Part shown: positions 8,699 to 17,177 of the stretch, piece after piece
Position numbering within the stretch: position 1 is the stretch's first letter
Layout of the letters: each line of letters opens with the position of its first letter
Source of the DNA: Oerskovia turbata
GTDB taxonomy: Bacteria > Actinomycetota > Actinomycetes > Actinomycetales > Cellulomonadaceae
Direction of reading: 5' to 3'
NCBI RefSeq assembly: GCF_000718325.1
Contig: NZ_JOFV01000003.1
Span: forward strand, 124,001-188,000
DNA: 64,000 nucleotides
Notes under the pieces: model-generated
Databases searched by the model: none
The model's input: only the letters and a program-made list of their open reading frames with translations
Told to the model about the DNA's origin: nothing
Position numbers and translations under genes: made by a program

Positions 8699-9594
8699 AG
8701 GGCGGGCTCCGGCACGAGGACGGACAGGGCGGGCAGAGCAGGCAGCGGCGCCGATCCGTCCGGGACGAGCAGCCCCTCGGCCGCGACGTCGCCCACGACC
8801 ACGACCGCGGGCGCGCGGATCCCGACCTCGGCCGCACGACGGACGAGCGTCCCGAGCGTGGCGCGCGTGACCCGCTGGTGCTGCGTGGAACCGGACTCGA
8901 CCACGGCGACGGGCGTGGCGACGTCGGCCCCGGCGGTGATCGCCTGGTCCGTGATCTCGCTCAGCATCGACACTCCCATGAGGATCACCAGGGTAGCCGT
9001 GCGGTCGCGCACCGCGGTCAGCGCGACCACGCCCAGGGGCTCGTGACCGTTGACGACCAGGAACGCGCCGACCGTCCCGCGGTGCGTGAGCGGGATGCCC
9101 GCGAGCGCCGGCACGGACAGCGCGCTGCTCACGCCGGGCACGACCTCGACCGGGACGCCCGCGGTCCGGCACGCGAGGACCTCCTCCCCGCCCCGCCCGT
9201 AGACGAACGGGTCGCCGCCCTTGAGCCGGACCACGCGTCGCCCGCGGCGGGCCTGCTCGACGAGGATCGCGTTGATCTCGTGCTGCGGGACGGGGTGGTG
9301 GCCCGGGGTCTTGCCGACGTCGATGATCTCGACGCCCGCGGGCAGGTCGGCGAGGACCTCGGTAGGCCCGAGGCGGTCGGTCACGACGACGTCGGCGCTC
9401 GCGAGCGCTCGCCAGGCGCGCACCGTGAGGAGGTCGGCGGCACCAGGTCCGCCGCCCACGAGCACGACCGAGCCGCCGGGCCCGGTGCCGCCGGCGCCGA
9501 ACATGCGGTTGGCGTCCGCCGAGCATGCGGTTGGCGTCCGTTCCTGGTCCGATCCGGACGACGACCGCATGCTCGGCACCGAGGGGGGCGTCAC
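8695..9594 (-). CDS. cobA: Uroporphyrinogen-III C-methyltransferase (SUMT)
   Basis: 299 residues from the GTG at 9594, which overlaps the nirD stop as GTGA. The catalytic domain begins at about residue 42 ([22 protein letters not shown]) and carries [17 protein letters not shown] and the GVSSAL SAM-binding segment. SUMT methylates uroporphyrinogen III to precorrin-2, the entry to siroheme. The first 30 residues are translated from an inserted 82-bp three-box repeat. An ATG inside the repeat at 9504 would give a cleaner 269-residue protein, so the start is uncertain. NasF-like genes often sit beside nirBD, as here. Confidence 0.88.
   Translation of the reverse strand: MTPPSVPSMRSSSGSDQERTPTACSADANRMFGAGGTGPGGSVVLVGGGPGAADLLTVRAWRALASADVVVTDRLGPTEVLADLPAGVEIIDVGKTPGHHPVPQHEINAILVEQARRGRRVVRLKGGDPFVYGRGGEEVLACRTAGVPVEVVPGVSSALSVPALAGIPLTHRGTVGAFLVVNGHEPLGVVALTAVRDRTATLVILMGVSMLSEITDQAITAGADVATPVAVVESGSTQHQRVTRATLGTLVRRAAEVGIRAPAVVVVGDVAAEGLLVPDGSAPLPALPALSVLVPEPAL
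9496..9577 (-). repeat. 82-bp three-box repeat, copy 1 (start region of cobA)
   Basis: Two direct boxes GCCGARCATGCGGTTG at 9496-9511 and 9518-9533 and one inverted box at 9562-9577, giving offsets 0, 22 and 66. The element sits between the nirD stop and the recognisable SUMT domain. Each box contains CATG, so it also provides an alternative ATG start. Confidence 0.9.
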
Positions 9595-10067
9595 GGGGTG
9601 GGGCCGGTCGGGGTGGGATCAGCCAATGTGGGGCCGGTCGGCACGGCGAGGTTCACGACGCCGTCACGCACCTCGACCGGCCACGTCGCCAGGTCCGGGC
9701 CTGCCGCGAGCACCGGGAGGAACCCGACGGGATCGAGGCACTCGCCCGTCTCGAGCGCGAAGACCTGCTTGTACATCGGGGACGCGACGGTCGGCACCCC
9801 GCGACGTGTCCCGACGATGCCGCGCGACATGACGTTCGCGCCGCTGAACGGGTCGAGCTGCTGGACCGCGAGCACGCGGTCGTCGGTCAGTCGGAAGAGC
9901 GCGACCTGCCTCCCGCCGACGAGTGCTGCGGCCCCGCGCTCGACCGCGAGGTCGGCGACCCCGCACACGGGCTGCCACACCAGGTCGGCCTGCCCGTGGG
10001 GATCGACCCGCCCCGCGCCACCGGGTGCCCCCGTCGGCCCCGTCAACCCCGTCATCTGCGCGTTCAT
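9591..10067 (-). CDS. nirD: Nitrite reductase small subunit
   Basis: 158 residues, Rieske-like NirD fold (VWQPVCGVADLAVERGAAALVGGRQVALFRL, AVQQLDPFSGANVMSRGIVG, ASPMYKQVFALETGECLD). The cluster cysteines of true Rieske proteins are absent, as is normal for NirD. It is longer than the usual 105-120 residues because of a Gly/Pro-rich N-terminal extension of about 25 residues and a Thr/Pro tail repeating GPT. ATG at 10067 overlaps the nirB stop as ATGA, so the two subunits are coupled. It supports assimilatory reduction of nitrite to ammonium. Confidence 0.92.
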   Translation of the reverse strand: MNAQMTGLTGPTGAPGGAGRVDPHGQADLVWQPVCGVADLAVERGAAALVGGRQVALFRLTDDRVLAVQQLDPFSGANVMSRGIVGTRRGVPTVASPMYKQVFALETGECLDPVGFLPVLAAGPDLATWPVEVRDGVVNLAVPTGPTLADPTPTGPTP

Positions 10068-12748
10068 GCCCGTACCTCCAACGTCGTCCCGGCGACCAGC
10101 ACCGCGCCCGCTCGCTCCGCGGTCGTCGCCGGGCGCGGCTGCCCACGCTCGGCCACGTACGCGAGGTCGGGGTCCGCCGTCGTGGGCGCGTTGACGAACG
10201 ACCCGAACCGTCTGAGCTTCTCGGGGTCCTCCAGGACCGCGCGCCACTCGTCCTCGTAGGTGTCCACGTGCAGCGCCATCGCGGCGTCGAGGTCCGCCGC
10301 GATGCCCAGCGAGTCGTCGAGGATCACCGCGCGGATCCCGTCGAGCCCACCCTCGACCTCGTCGACCCACACCGACGTGCGCTGGAGCCGGTCGGCGGTG
10401 CGGACGTAGTACAGGAGGAAGCGGTCGATCGTCCTGATGAGCGTCTCGTCGTCGAGGTCCTCCGCGAGGAGTCGCGCGTGCCGGGGCGTGAAGCCGCCGT
10501 TGCCGCCCACGTACACGTTCCAGCCCTTGTCGGTCGCGATGACCCCGACGTCCTTGCCCCGCGCCTCGGCACACTCGCGCGCGCAGCCCGAGACGCCGAG
10601 CTTGATCTTGTGCGGCGACCGCAAGCCGCGGTACCGCAGCTCGAGGCGCACCGCCATGCCCACCGAGTCCTGCACCCCGAACCGGCACCACGTCGACCCG
10701 ACGCACGACTTCACGGTCCGCAGCGACTTGCCGTACGCCTGCCCCGACTCCATGCCCGCGTCGACCAGGCGGCGCCAGATCAGCGGGAGCTGCTCGATCC
10801 GTGCCCCGAACATGTCGATCCGCTGACCGCCCGTGATCTTGGTGTAGAGCCCGAAGTCCTTCGCGACCTGCCCGATCACGAGCAGCCCTTCGGGCGTGAT
10901 CTCTCCACCCGGGATGCGCGGGACCACCGAGTACGTGCCGTCCTTCTGCATGTTCGCCATGACGTGGTCGTTGGTGTCCTGGAGCGCGGCCTGCTCACCC
11001 GACAGGATGTGACCGTTGCCCAACGACGCCAGGATCGACGCCACGACCGGCTTGCAGATGTCGCACCCCCGGCCGGGGCCGGCGGCCGGGAGCGCGGCCG
11101 GTGCGACGCCGTCGGGCATCTGGGGGGCCGTGGCCGCGACCGGCGCCGGGACGCGGCCGAACCGCGCGATGATCTCGCTGAACGTGTGCAGGTCCGCGAC
11201 GCGGACCGCGTCGAAGAGCTGCGCGCGCGAGAGCTCGAAGTGTTCGCACAGCGCGTTCGAGACCTCGATGCCGGCCCTCTCGAGCTCGGTCGTCGTGATT
11301 TTCTTGACCAGCGGGAGGCACGAGCCGCAGCTCGTGCCGGCCCTGGTGCACGACTTGACCGCGGCGACGTCGGTGCACGCGTGCTCGGTCACGGCCGAGC
11401 GGATGGTGCCCGCCGTGACGTTGTTGCACGAGCAGACGGTCGCGTCGTCGGGCAGCTCGATCCCTGCTGCACCGCCGCCCGCGGCACCCTCGGGCAGGAG
11501 GAACGAGCCGGGGTCGGCCGGCAGCTCGCGCCCCAGCAGGGGCCGCAGGGCCGCGTACGGCGACGCGTCGCCCACGAACACACCACCCAGGAGGGTCCGT
11601 GCGTCGTCGGACAGGACGAGCTTCTTGTAGACGCCCGCGACCGGGTCCGCCCAGACGAGCTCCATGGCGCCTTCGGTGCGCGCGAACGCGTCGCCGAAGC
11701 TCGCGACGTCCACGCCCCGCAGCTTGAGCCTGGTCGCGGTGTCCGCGCCCGGGAACGTCGCCTCGCCGCCCAGCAGGCGGTCCGCGACGACCTCGGCCAT
11801 CGCGTAGCCCGGGGCCACGAGGCCCAGGCACCGGCCCTCGATGCACGCGACCTCGCCGACCGCCCACACGTGCGGGTCCGGCGTCCGGCACGACAGGTCG
11901 ACGACCGCTCCCCCGCGCTCGCCGACCGGCAGGCCGGCCGCCCGGGCCAGCTCGTCGCGCGGCCGGACGCCTGTCGCCAGGACGACCACGTCGACGTCGA
12001 GCCGCCCGCCGTCCGCGAAGTCGAGGCGGCCCACGTGACCCGTGGTGCGCGCGGGCCGCATCTGCTGGGTCGCGGTGCTCACGCGCACCGCGATGCCCCT
12101 GTCGTTGATGAGGCGACCGAGCGCCTGCCCACCGCCCAGGTCGACCTGCGCGTCCATGAGGTGCGTCCCGAACTGGACGACGGTCGCCTGCGCGCCGAGC
12201 GCCTTGAGGGCTCCCGCGGCCTCGAGCCCCAGGAGCCCGCCACCGATGACGGCGCCGCGCACCGGGCGGTCGTACGACGCCCCCGAGCGTTCCGCCCGCT
12301 TGGCCTCGACCCACCCGCGCAGGGCCGCGACGTCGTCGATCGTGCGGTACACGAACACGCCCGGCAGGTCGTTGCCCGGGATCGGCGGCCGCGCGGCGTC
12401 CGAACCCGTCGCGAGCACGAGCTCGTCGTAGTCGTGGACCCGGCCCAGCCGGTCGGTGACCTGGCGGGCCGCGCGGTCGATCGAGTCGACGCGGCAGTCG
12501 CGGACCAGGCGCACGAGCGGGTCGTCCCACAGCGCAGGGTCCCCGAGATCGAGCTCCTCGGGGTCGCGCGCCGAGAAGTACGAGGTGAGCGCGACGCGGT
12601 CGTACGGGTAGCGGGGTTCCTCGGCGAAGACGGTGACCCGCCACTCGCCGGCGGTGTCACGGGCGCGCAACGCCTCGACGAGACGCTGGGCGACCATGCC
12701 GCCGCCGACGACCACGAGGTGGCGGGGAGAGCTCGATGGTGTGGTCAC
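10064..12748 (-). CDS. nirB: NAD(P)H-dependent assimilatory nitrite reductase, large subunit
   Basis: 894 residues. Order: FAD domain (HLVVVGGGMVAQRLVEAL at residues 9-26), NAD domain (AVIGGGLLGLEAAGAL near 150), a BFD-like [2Fe-2S] domain (CSCNNVTAGTIRSA with CGSCLPLVKKI, about 440-500), and the siroheme/[4Fe-4S] domain with CVGSTWC and CARECAEA ligand pairs. It catalyses nitrite to ammonium. GTG at 12748 is preceded by AGGAG at good spacing. A Pro/Ala linker (APQMPDGVAPAALPAAGPG) near residue 545 looks like an insertion. A GlnR-like array lies 69-106 bp upstream, and it forms an operon with nirD, cobA, nnaR and cbiX. Confidence 0.95.
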   Translation of the reverse strand: MTTPSSSPRHLVVVGGGMVAQRLVEALRARDTAGEWRVTVFAEEPRYPYDRVALTSYFSARDPEELDLGDPALWDDPLVRLVRDCRVDSIDRAARQVTDRLGRVHDYDELVLATGSDAARPPIPGNDLPGVFVYRTIDDVAALRGWVEAKRAERSGASYDRPVRGAVIGGGLLGLEAAGALKALGAQATVVQFGTHLMDAQVDLGGGQALGRLINDRGIAVRVSTATQQMRPARTTGHVGRLDFADGGRLDVDVVVLATGVRPRDELARAAGLPVGERGGAVVDLSCRTPDPHVWAVGEVACIEGRCLGLVAPGYAMAEVVADRLLGGEATFPGADTATRLKLRGVDVASFGDAFARTEGAMELVWADPVAGVYKKLVLSDDARTLLGGVFVGDASPYAALRPLLGRELPADPGSFLLPEGAAGGGAAGIELPDDATVCSCNNVTAGTIRSAVTEHACTDVAAVKSCTRAGTSCGSCLPLVKKITTTELERAGIEVSNALCEHFELSRAQLFDAVRVADLHTFSEIIARFGRVPAPVAATAPQMPDGVAPAALPAAGPGRGCDICKPVVASILASLGNGHILSGEQAALQDTNDHVMANMQKDGTYSVVPRIPGGEITPEGLLVIGQVAKDFGLYTKITGGQRIDMFGARIEQLPLIWRRLVDAGMESGQAYGKSLRTVKSCVGSTWCRFGVQDSVGMAVRLELRYRGLRSPHKIKLGVSGCARECAEARGKDVGVIATDKGWNVYVGGNGGFTPRHARLLAEDLDDETLIRTIDRFLLYYVRTADRLQRTSVWVDEVEGGLDGIRAVILDDSLGIAADLDAAMALHVDTYEDEWRAVLEDPEKLRRFGSFVNAPTTADPDLAYVAERGQPRPATTAERAGAVLVAGTTLEVRA

Positions 12749-12816
12749 GGGGGCTCCTGGGGGGTGCGGTCCGGGTGTCCGGGAAGCGGCTGCTGCTCAG
12801 ACACTAGGGACGCCCC

Positions 12817-12854
12817 GTTTCCGTGCCGCACCCTCCCCTTTGCCCCTCCGTAAC
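12817..12854 (-). promoter_or_regulatory. GlnR-type box array upstream of nirB
   Basis: On the minus strand this reads GTTAC-n6-GCAAA-n6-GGTGC-n6-GAAAC: four 5-bp boxes with exact 11-bp spacing. The actinobacterial GlnR consensus is GTnAC-n6-GAAAC repeated. The outer GTTAC and GAAAC match fully and the inner two are degenerate. It lies 69-106 bp before the nirB start, a suitable place for an activator. Confidence 0.7.
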
Positions 12855-12895
12855 GTTCTTCTCACGCCCGCCGGGGCCCGCCCGTGAGAACGTCC
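12852..12895. terminator. Imperfect hairpin after nasB
   Basis: ACGTTCTTCTCACG pairs with CGTGAGAACGT around a GC-rich loop. The first arm carries 3 extra bases. It lies just downstream of the nasB stop (minus strand) and touches the GlnR-like array of nirB, so it may separate the two nitrate transcripts. No U-tract is evident. Confidence 0.45.
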
Positions 12896-12928
12896 CGGGC
12901 GACCCGCGAGCGCCGCCCGGGAGTCCTG

Positions 12929-14857
12929 TCAGCGGGGCAGGTCGGCGGGCTGGGGGGCCGTGGGATGCGCGGGCGCGGGGCTGTCCTGCTCCGGGTCCGC
13001 GCGGCGCAGCCAGTCGGCGAGCCCGCACACGACGTCCTTGCACCCGCCGCACCCGGTCGTCGCACGCGTCGTGCGCGCGATGTCCGTGGTGCTGCGGGCG
13101 CCTTCTCGCCAGCTCGCGACGATGTCGCCCTTGGTCACGCCGTTGCAGCTGCACACCGTGGTCCGGTCGGGCATGCGTGTGGGGTCCGACGCCGGTGCGG
13201 CGGCCTGCGCGACGGGTCGCAGCAGGAGGTGGGCCGGGTCCGCGGGCACGGGGACCCGGCGCGTGTAGGTCGCGGCGAGGTCGGCGCCGACCTGGGCGGC
13301 GCCGACGACGGTCGCCCCGACGAGGACCCCGCCCGCGACCACGACCTCGACGTGGCGTCCCGCGTCGGGGTCGGTCAGGCGCAGCGTGCGGTGGGTGGGG
13401 TCGTGGGGGCGCTGCGACCCGCAGACTCCCATCGCGACGACGTCGAGACCCGCGGCCTTGAGCCGCACGACGTCGGTGGGTGGTGTGGTGGACGCCCCAC
13501 CGCCGCGAGGGTCTTCCCGAGTTGCGGCCAACGGGGGTTCCTGGGCGCCGTGGACCCCCGCTGGCCTCGTCTCGCGAGGGCCGCGACCCGGCGTATCCCA
13601 CGCGCTCCGCCCGACGTCGAGCGCGATCCGCAGCGCCATGCTGGGTCGGTCCTCGTCGACGAACCGGACTCGGGGGCCCGGCCCGGCCTCCGTGGCGCCG
13701 GAGGCCGAGCGCCGTGGCCCCCTCACCGGTTCCGAGACGTCCGACACCCGCAGGGCGAGCCGTGCCGCGAGCCGCCGCGACTGCTCCCACCCCTGTGCGA
13801 TCAGGCCCGTGCCACCCTCGGGCGGCTGCGCGCAGTCACCGATCGCGTAGACGTCCGGGTCGTCGGGGCTCACCAGCCCCTGCCCGACGACGACGCCCCG
13901 GTCCACCGTCAGTCCGGCGGTCCGGGCGAGGGTCGCCTCGGGCACCGTCCCGCACGCGAGCACGAGCAGGTCGGCCGGGATCTCGTCGGCCGGGGCGACC
14001 GGGTCCGGGGCGGTGGGCCCCCCGGTGATCCCGGTCCCCGGTGCGCCGGTCGCACGAGGCGGGCGTCCACCGTCGGGCACGAGGACGAGGCCCGAGACCA
14101 CCGCGCCCTCGTCGCCGACGCCGCGCACCACGACCTCGCGCGTGCGCGTCCCGGTGCGCACCGTGATCCCGAGCGCGGTGAGCGTGCGCAGCGCGGCGAG
14201 GCCCGCGTCCGGGCCGAGCTGCCGGTCCATGGGGCTCGCGCCGCCGTGCGCCACGGTCACCGCGAGACCGCGCCGGGCCAGGCCGCACGCGACCTCGAGC
14301 CCGAGGACCCCCGCACCGATCACGACGGCGCGGCGCGCGTTGGCGGTCGCGGCGACGATCTCGCGCGCGTCGTCGAGCGTGCGCAGGGCGTGCACCCCGG
14401 CGGGCAGCGAGCCGCCGGGCCCCGAGCGCAGGCCCGGGACGTCCGGGATGCGCGCGGCCGAACCGGTCGCGAGCACCACCGCGTCGTACCCGAACGCGCC
14501 GTCGCTCGTGAGCACGGTGCGCGAGGCCCGGTCGATCGCGATCGCGGGCGCTCCCCGGTGGACCTCGACGCGTCCGTCGTCGACCGAGGGCAGGGTCAGG
14601 GCACCGATGTCGGCCCGGCCCGCGACGACGTCGCTCAGCAGGACACGGTTGTACGGCTCGTACTCCTCGTCGCCGAGCACGGTGACGTGCAGGGCACGGG
14701 CGCGGTGCTCCTGGTCCGGGTCGATCGCGGCCAGGAGGTCGGCCACGAACCGCGACCCGACCATCCCGTCACCCACGACGACGACCCGGAACGAGGTGTC
14801 AGAACCAGCGTGACCCCTGGCCCACGCTGGTTCTGACACCTCGATGGCGTGGGTCAT
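12929..14857 (-). CDS. nasB: NasB-like electron-transfer subunit of assimilatory nitrate reductase
   Basis: 642 residues. FAD domain (VVVVGDGMVGSRFV at about 24), NAD domain (VVIGAGVLGLEVACGLA near 175) and a C-terminal BFD-like [2Fe-2S] domain (CSCNGVTKGDIV, CGGCKDVV). It would pass NAD(P)H electrons to NasC. ATG at 14857 is preceded by a perfect AGGAGG and overlaps the nasC stop as ATGA. Residues 7-21 (VSEPAWARGHAGSDT) are encoded by a SEPA palindromic element placed directly before the FAD-binding strand. There is also a long Arg/Pro-rich, poorly conserved-looking stretch around residues 400-470. No siroheme domain, which distinguishes it from NirB. Confidence 0.88.
   Translation of the reverse strand: MTHAIEVSEPAWARGHAGSDTSFRVVVVGDGMVGSRFVADLLAAIDPDQEHRARALHVTVLGDEEYEPYNRVLLSDVVAGRADIGALTLPSVDDGRVEVHRGAPAIAIDRASRTVLTSDGAFGYDAVVLATGSAARIPDVPGLRSGPGGSLPAGVHALRTLDDAREIVAATANARRAVVIGAGVLGLEVACGLARRGLAVTVAHGGASPMDRQLGPDAGLAALRTLTALGITVRTGTRTREVVVRGVGDEGAVVSGLVLVPDGGRPPRATGAPGTGITGGPTAPDPVAPADEIPADLLVLACGTVPEATLARTAGLTVDRGVVVGQGLVSPDDPDVYAIGDCAQPPEGGTGLIAQGWEQSRRLAARLALRVSDVSEPVRGPRRSASGATEAGPGPRVRFVDEDRPSMALRIALDVGRSAWDTPGRGPRETRPAGVHGAQEPPLAATREDPRGGGASTTPPTDVVRLKAAGLDVVAMGVCGSQRPHDPTHRTLRLTDPDAGRHVEVVVAGGVLVGATVVGAAQVGADLAATYTRRVPVPADPAHLLLRPVAQAAAPASDPTRMPDRTTVCSCNGVTKGDIVASWREGARSTTDIARTTRATTGCGGCKDVVCGLADWLRRADPEQDSPAPAHPTAPQPADLPR
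14797..14838. repeat. SEPA palindromic element, copy 2 (inside nasB)
   Basis: 42 bp with perfect arms. With the flanking bases the stem reaches 20 bp (14795-14840 and slightly beyond). It begins at the second base of codon 7 and encodes SEPAWARGHAGSD, lying about 20 bp after the start codon. Confidence 0.97.
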
Positions 14858-17175
14858 GCGACCACCTCCTCCGGGGCCGGCTCGACCGCGACCGCGCAGA
14901 CCTTGAACTCGGGCATCCCGGAGATCGGGTCTGTCGCGTCGGTCGTGATGCGGTTGACGCTCCCGGCGCCGCTCCAGTGGAAGGGCATGAACACCGTGTC
15001 GGTGCGGATGTCGTCGCTCCACCGCGCGGGGGCCCGGACGTCGCCCCGGGCAGACGTGAGCCGCACCGGGTCGCCGTCGCGGATGCCCAGGCGGAACCCG
15101 AGGACCGGGTGCATCTCGACGAACGGACCAGGCACGATCCGTTCGAGGTCGGCGACGCGGCGCGTCTGCGCACCCGACTGGTAGTGCTGCAGGACGCGGC
15201 CCGTCACGAGGTACACCGGGGCGTCGGGCCGCAGGTCGTCGCTGGGCCCGACGTGGTCGACCGCGACCATGCGCGCACGCCCGTCGGGGGTGTGGAAGCG
15301 GTCGAGGAACAGTCGCGGGGTGCCGGGGTGCGGCTCTCCCCCGACCGGGTTGTCAGAACCAGCGTGGACCATGGCACTCGCTGGTTCTGACAAGCCAGCG
15401 GGTTCCGCCGGCACCGGCCAGTACAGGCCCGGTCCGCCCGCGGCCTCGTCGGCGTCGAGCCTCGCGTGGCTGAGCCCCGAGTAGTCCGCGACGCCGCCCG
15501 CCGAGGCGCGGGCCAGCTCGTCGAAGACCTCGGCCGGGTCGAGCGGGAACGGCACGGTCGAGCCCAGGCGTCGCGCGAGCTCGGCGAAGACCCACAGCTC
15601 GGACCGGACGTCTCCCGGCGGCGTCACGACCTGCCGTCGGCGGATCACGCGTCCTTCGAGCGACGTCATGGTCCCCTCCTCCTCGGCCCACTGCGTCACG
15701 GGCAGCACGACGTCGGCGCGCAGCGCTGTCTCGGACGGCACCAGGTCGCACACCACGAGCAGGTCGAGGGCGTCGAGGCGCTCCGTGACGCGGGTCGCGT
15801 CCGGGGCGCTGACCAGCACGTTCGAGCCGTGCACGAGCAGCGCCCGGGGGCCGCCCGGTGTCCCGAGCGATCGCAGCAGCTCGACCGCCGGCCTGCCGGG
15901 CCCGGGCAGCGAGTCCGGGTGCACGCCCCACACCGCAGCGACGTGGGCGCGTGCGGCCGGGTCGTCGATCTTGCGGTAGCCGGGGAGCTGGTCGGCCTTC
16001 TGCCCGTGCTCGCGCCCGCCCTGCCCGTTGCCCTGCCCGGTGATCGCGCCGTACCCGGACCCGGTCCGGCCGGGCAGGCCCAGCGCGAGCGCGAGGTTGA
16101 TCGCAGCGGTGACGGTCGCGGTCCCCTGGGTCGACTGCTCGACGCCCCGGCCCGTGAGGACGTACGCCCCGCGCCCGCCGCGCGCGGGCGAGGCCGCAGC
16201 GAGCAGCCGAGCGACGCGGCGGAGGTCGTCGGCAGGGACACCGCACACGGTCTCGGCGCGCTCGGGCCACCAGGCCGCGACCGCTCGCCGCACGTCCTCG
16301 ACCCCGGACGCCCGCGCCGCGAGGTACTCGGTGTCGGCGAGGCCCTCGGCCCACACGACGTGCAGGAGCGCGAGCAGCACCACGAGGTCGGTGCCCGGCA
16401 CGGGCTGCAGGTGGATTCCCTGCGGCGGGCCCTCGCGCGGCCCGGTGAGCGCGGCGGTCGCCGAGCGTCGCGGGTCCACGACCACGAGCCCGCCGCGCTC
16501 GCGCACGCCCGCGAGGTGCTGGACCGAGGGCGGCATGGTCTCGGCCGGGTTCGAGCCGAGCAGCAGCACGGCATCGGCCCCGGCGAGGTCGGCGAGCGGG
16601 AAGGGCAGACCGCGGTCGGCACCGAACGCGCGGTTGGCGCCGGCGGCCGCGCTCGCCATGCAGAAGCGCCCGTTGTAGTCGATGTTCGCGGTGCGCAGCA
16701 CGGCCCGTGCGAGCTTGCCCAGCGCGTACGCCTTCTCGTTGGTGAGTCCCCCGCCGCCGAAGACCGCGACCGCGTCGCGCCCCGACGCAGCCTGGATCTC
16801 CGTGATGCCGCGGGTGACCCGCCCGAGCGCCTCGTCCCACGTCGCGGGCCGCAGCCCGCCGCGCGTCACCGCCCCCGCCGCATCGACCGTGCGGTCGCGC
16901 ACGAGTGGGACCGTGAGCCGGTCGTGCGCGGTGAGCAGGCTCGCGCTGGTCCAGCCCTTCTGGCACAGCCCGCCCTTGTTGGTGGGGAACTCGCGCGGTA
17001 CGACGACCACGCGGGGCGAGACTCCGCCGTCGGGCCCGGGGTCCTGTGCGGGCGTGAGCGTCATGCCGCACTGCAGCGCGCAGTAGGGGCAGTGCGTGTC
17101 CCGGCCCGACGGCGCCGCTCGCCCGGCGCGGGCTGCGGCACCCGGGGCGTGGGCCGGCCGGGCGACGGGGTCCAC
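14854..17175 (-). CDS. nasC: Assimilatory nitrate reductase catalytic subunit
   Basis: 773 residues. N-terminal [4Fe-4S] motif CPYCALQCGM with the fourth cysteine in GGLCQKGW, then the molybdopterin-binding domains (VFGGGGLTNEKAYALGKLAR, LLGSNPAETMPPSVQHL, TGRGVEQSTQGT, ITGQGNGQGGREHGQKADQLPG) and the C-terminal dinucleotide-binding domain (VYLVTGRVLQHYQSGAQTRR). It reduces nitrate to nitrite. GTG at 17175 lies 2 bp after the narK stop. A SEPA element encodes residues 595-609, in a loop before the C-terminal domain. It is the middle gene of narK-nasC-nasB. Confidence 0.93.
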   Translation of the reverse strand: MDPVARPAHAPGAAARAGRAAPSGRDTHCPYCALQCGMTLTPAQDPGPDGGVSPRVVVVPREFPTNKGGLCQKGWTSASLLTAHDRLTVPLVRDRTVDAAGAVTRGGLRPATWDEALGRVTRGITEIQAASGRDAVAVFGGGGLTNEKAYALGKLARAVLRTANIDYNGRFCMASAAAGANRAFGADRGLPFPLADLAGADAVLLLGSNPAETMPPSVQHLAGVRERGGLVVVDPRRSATAALTGPREGPPQGIHLQPVPGTDLVVLLALLHVVWAEGLADTEYLAARASGVEDVRRAVAAWWPERAETVCGVPADDLRRVARLLAAASPARGGRGAYVLTGRGVEQSTQGTATVTAAINLALALGLPGRTGSGYGAITGQGNGQGGREHGQKADQLPGYRKIDDPAARAHVAAVWGVHPDSLPGPGRPAVELLRSLGTPGGPRALLVHGSNVLVSAPDATRVTERLDALDLLVVCDLVPSETALRADVVLPVTQWAEEEGTMTSLEGRVIRRRQVVTPPGDVRSELWVFAELARRLGSTVPFPLDPAEVFDELARASAGGVADYSGLSHARLDADEAAGGPGLYWPVPAEPAGLSEPASAMVHAGSDNPVGGEPHPGTPRLFLDRFHTPDGRARMVAVDHVGPSDDLRPDAPVYLVTGRVLQHYQSGAQTRRVADLERIVPGPFVEMHPVLGFRLGIRDGDPVRLTSARGDVRAPARWSDDIRTDTVFMPFHWSGAGSVNRITTDATDPISGMPEFKVCAVAVEPAPEEVVA
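15351..15392. repeat. SEPA palindromic element, copy 3 (inside nasC)
   Basis: 42 bp, arms TGTCAGAACCAGCG and CGCTGGTTCTGACA. Read on the minus strand it encodes SEPASAMVHAGSD in frame, starting at the second codon base of residue 595. Confidence 0.97.
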
Positions 17176-17177
17176 GC

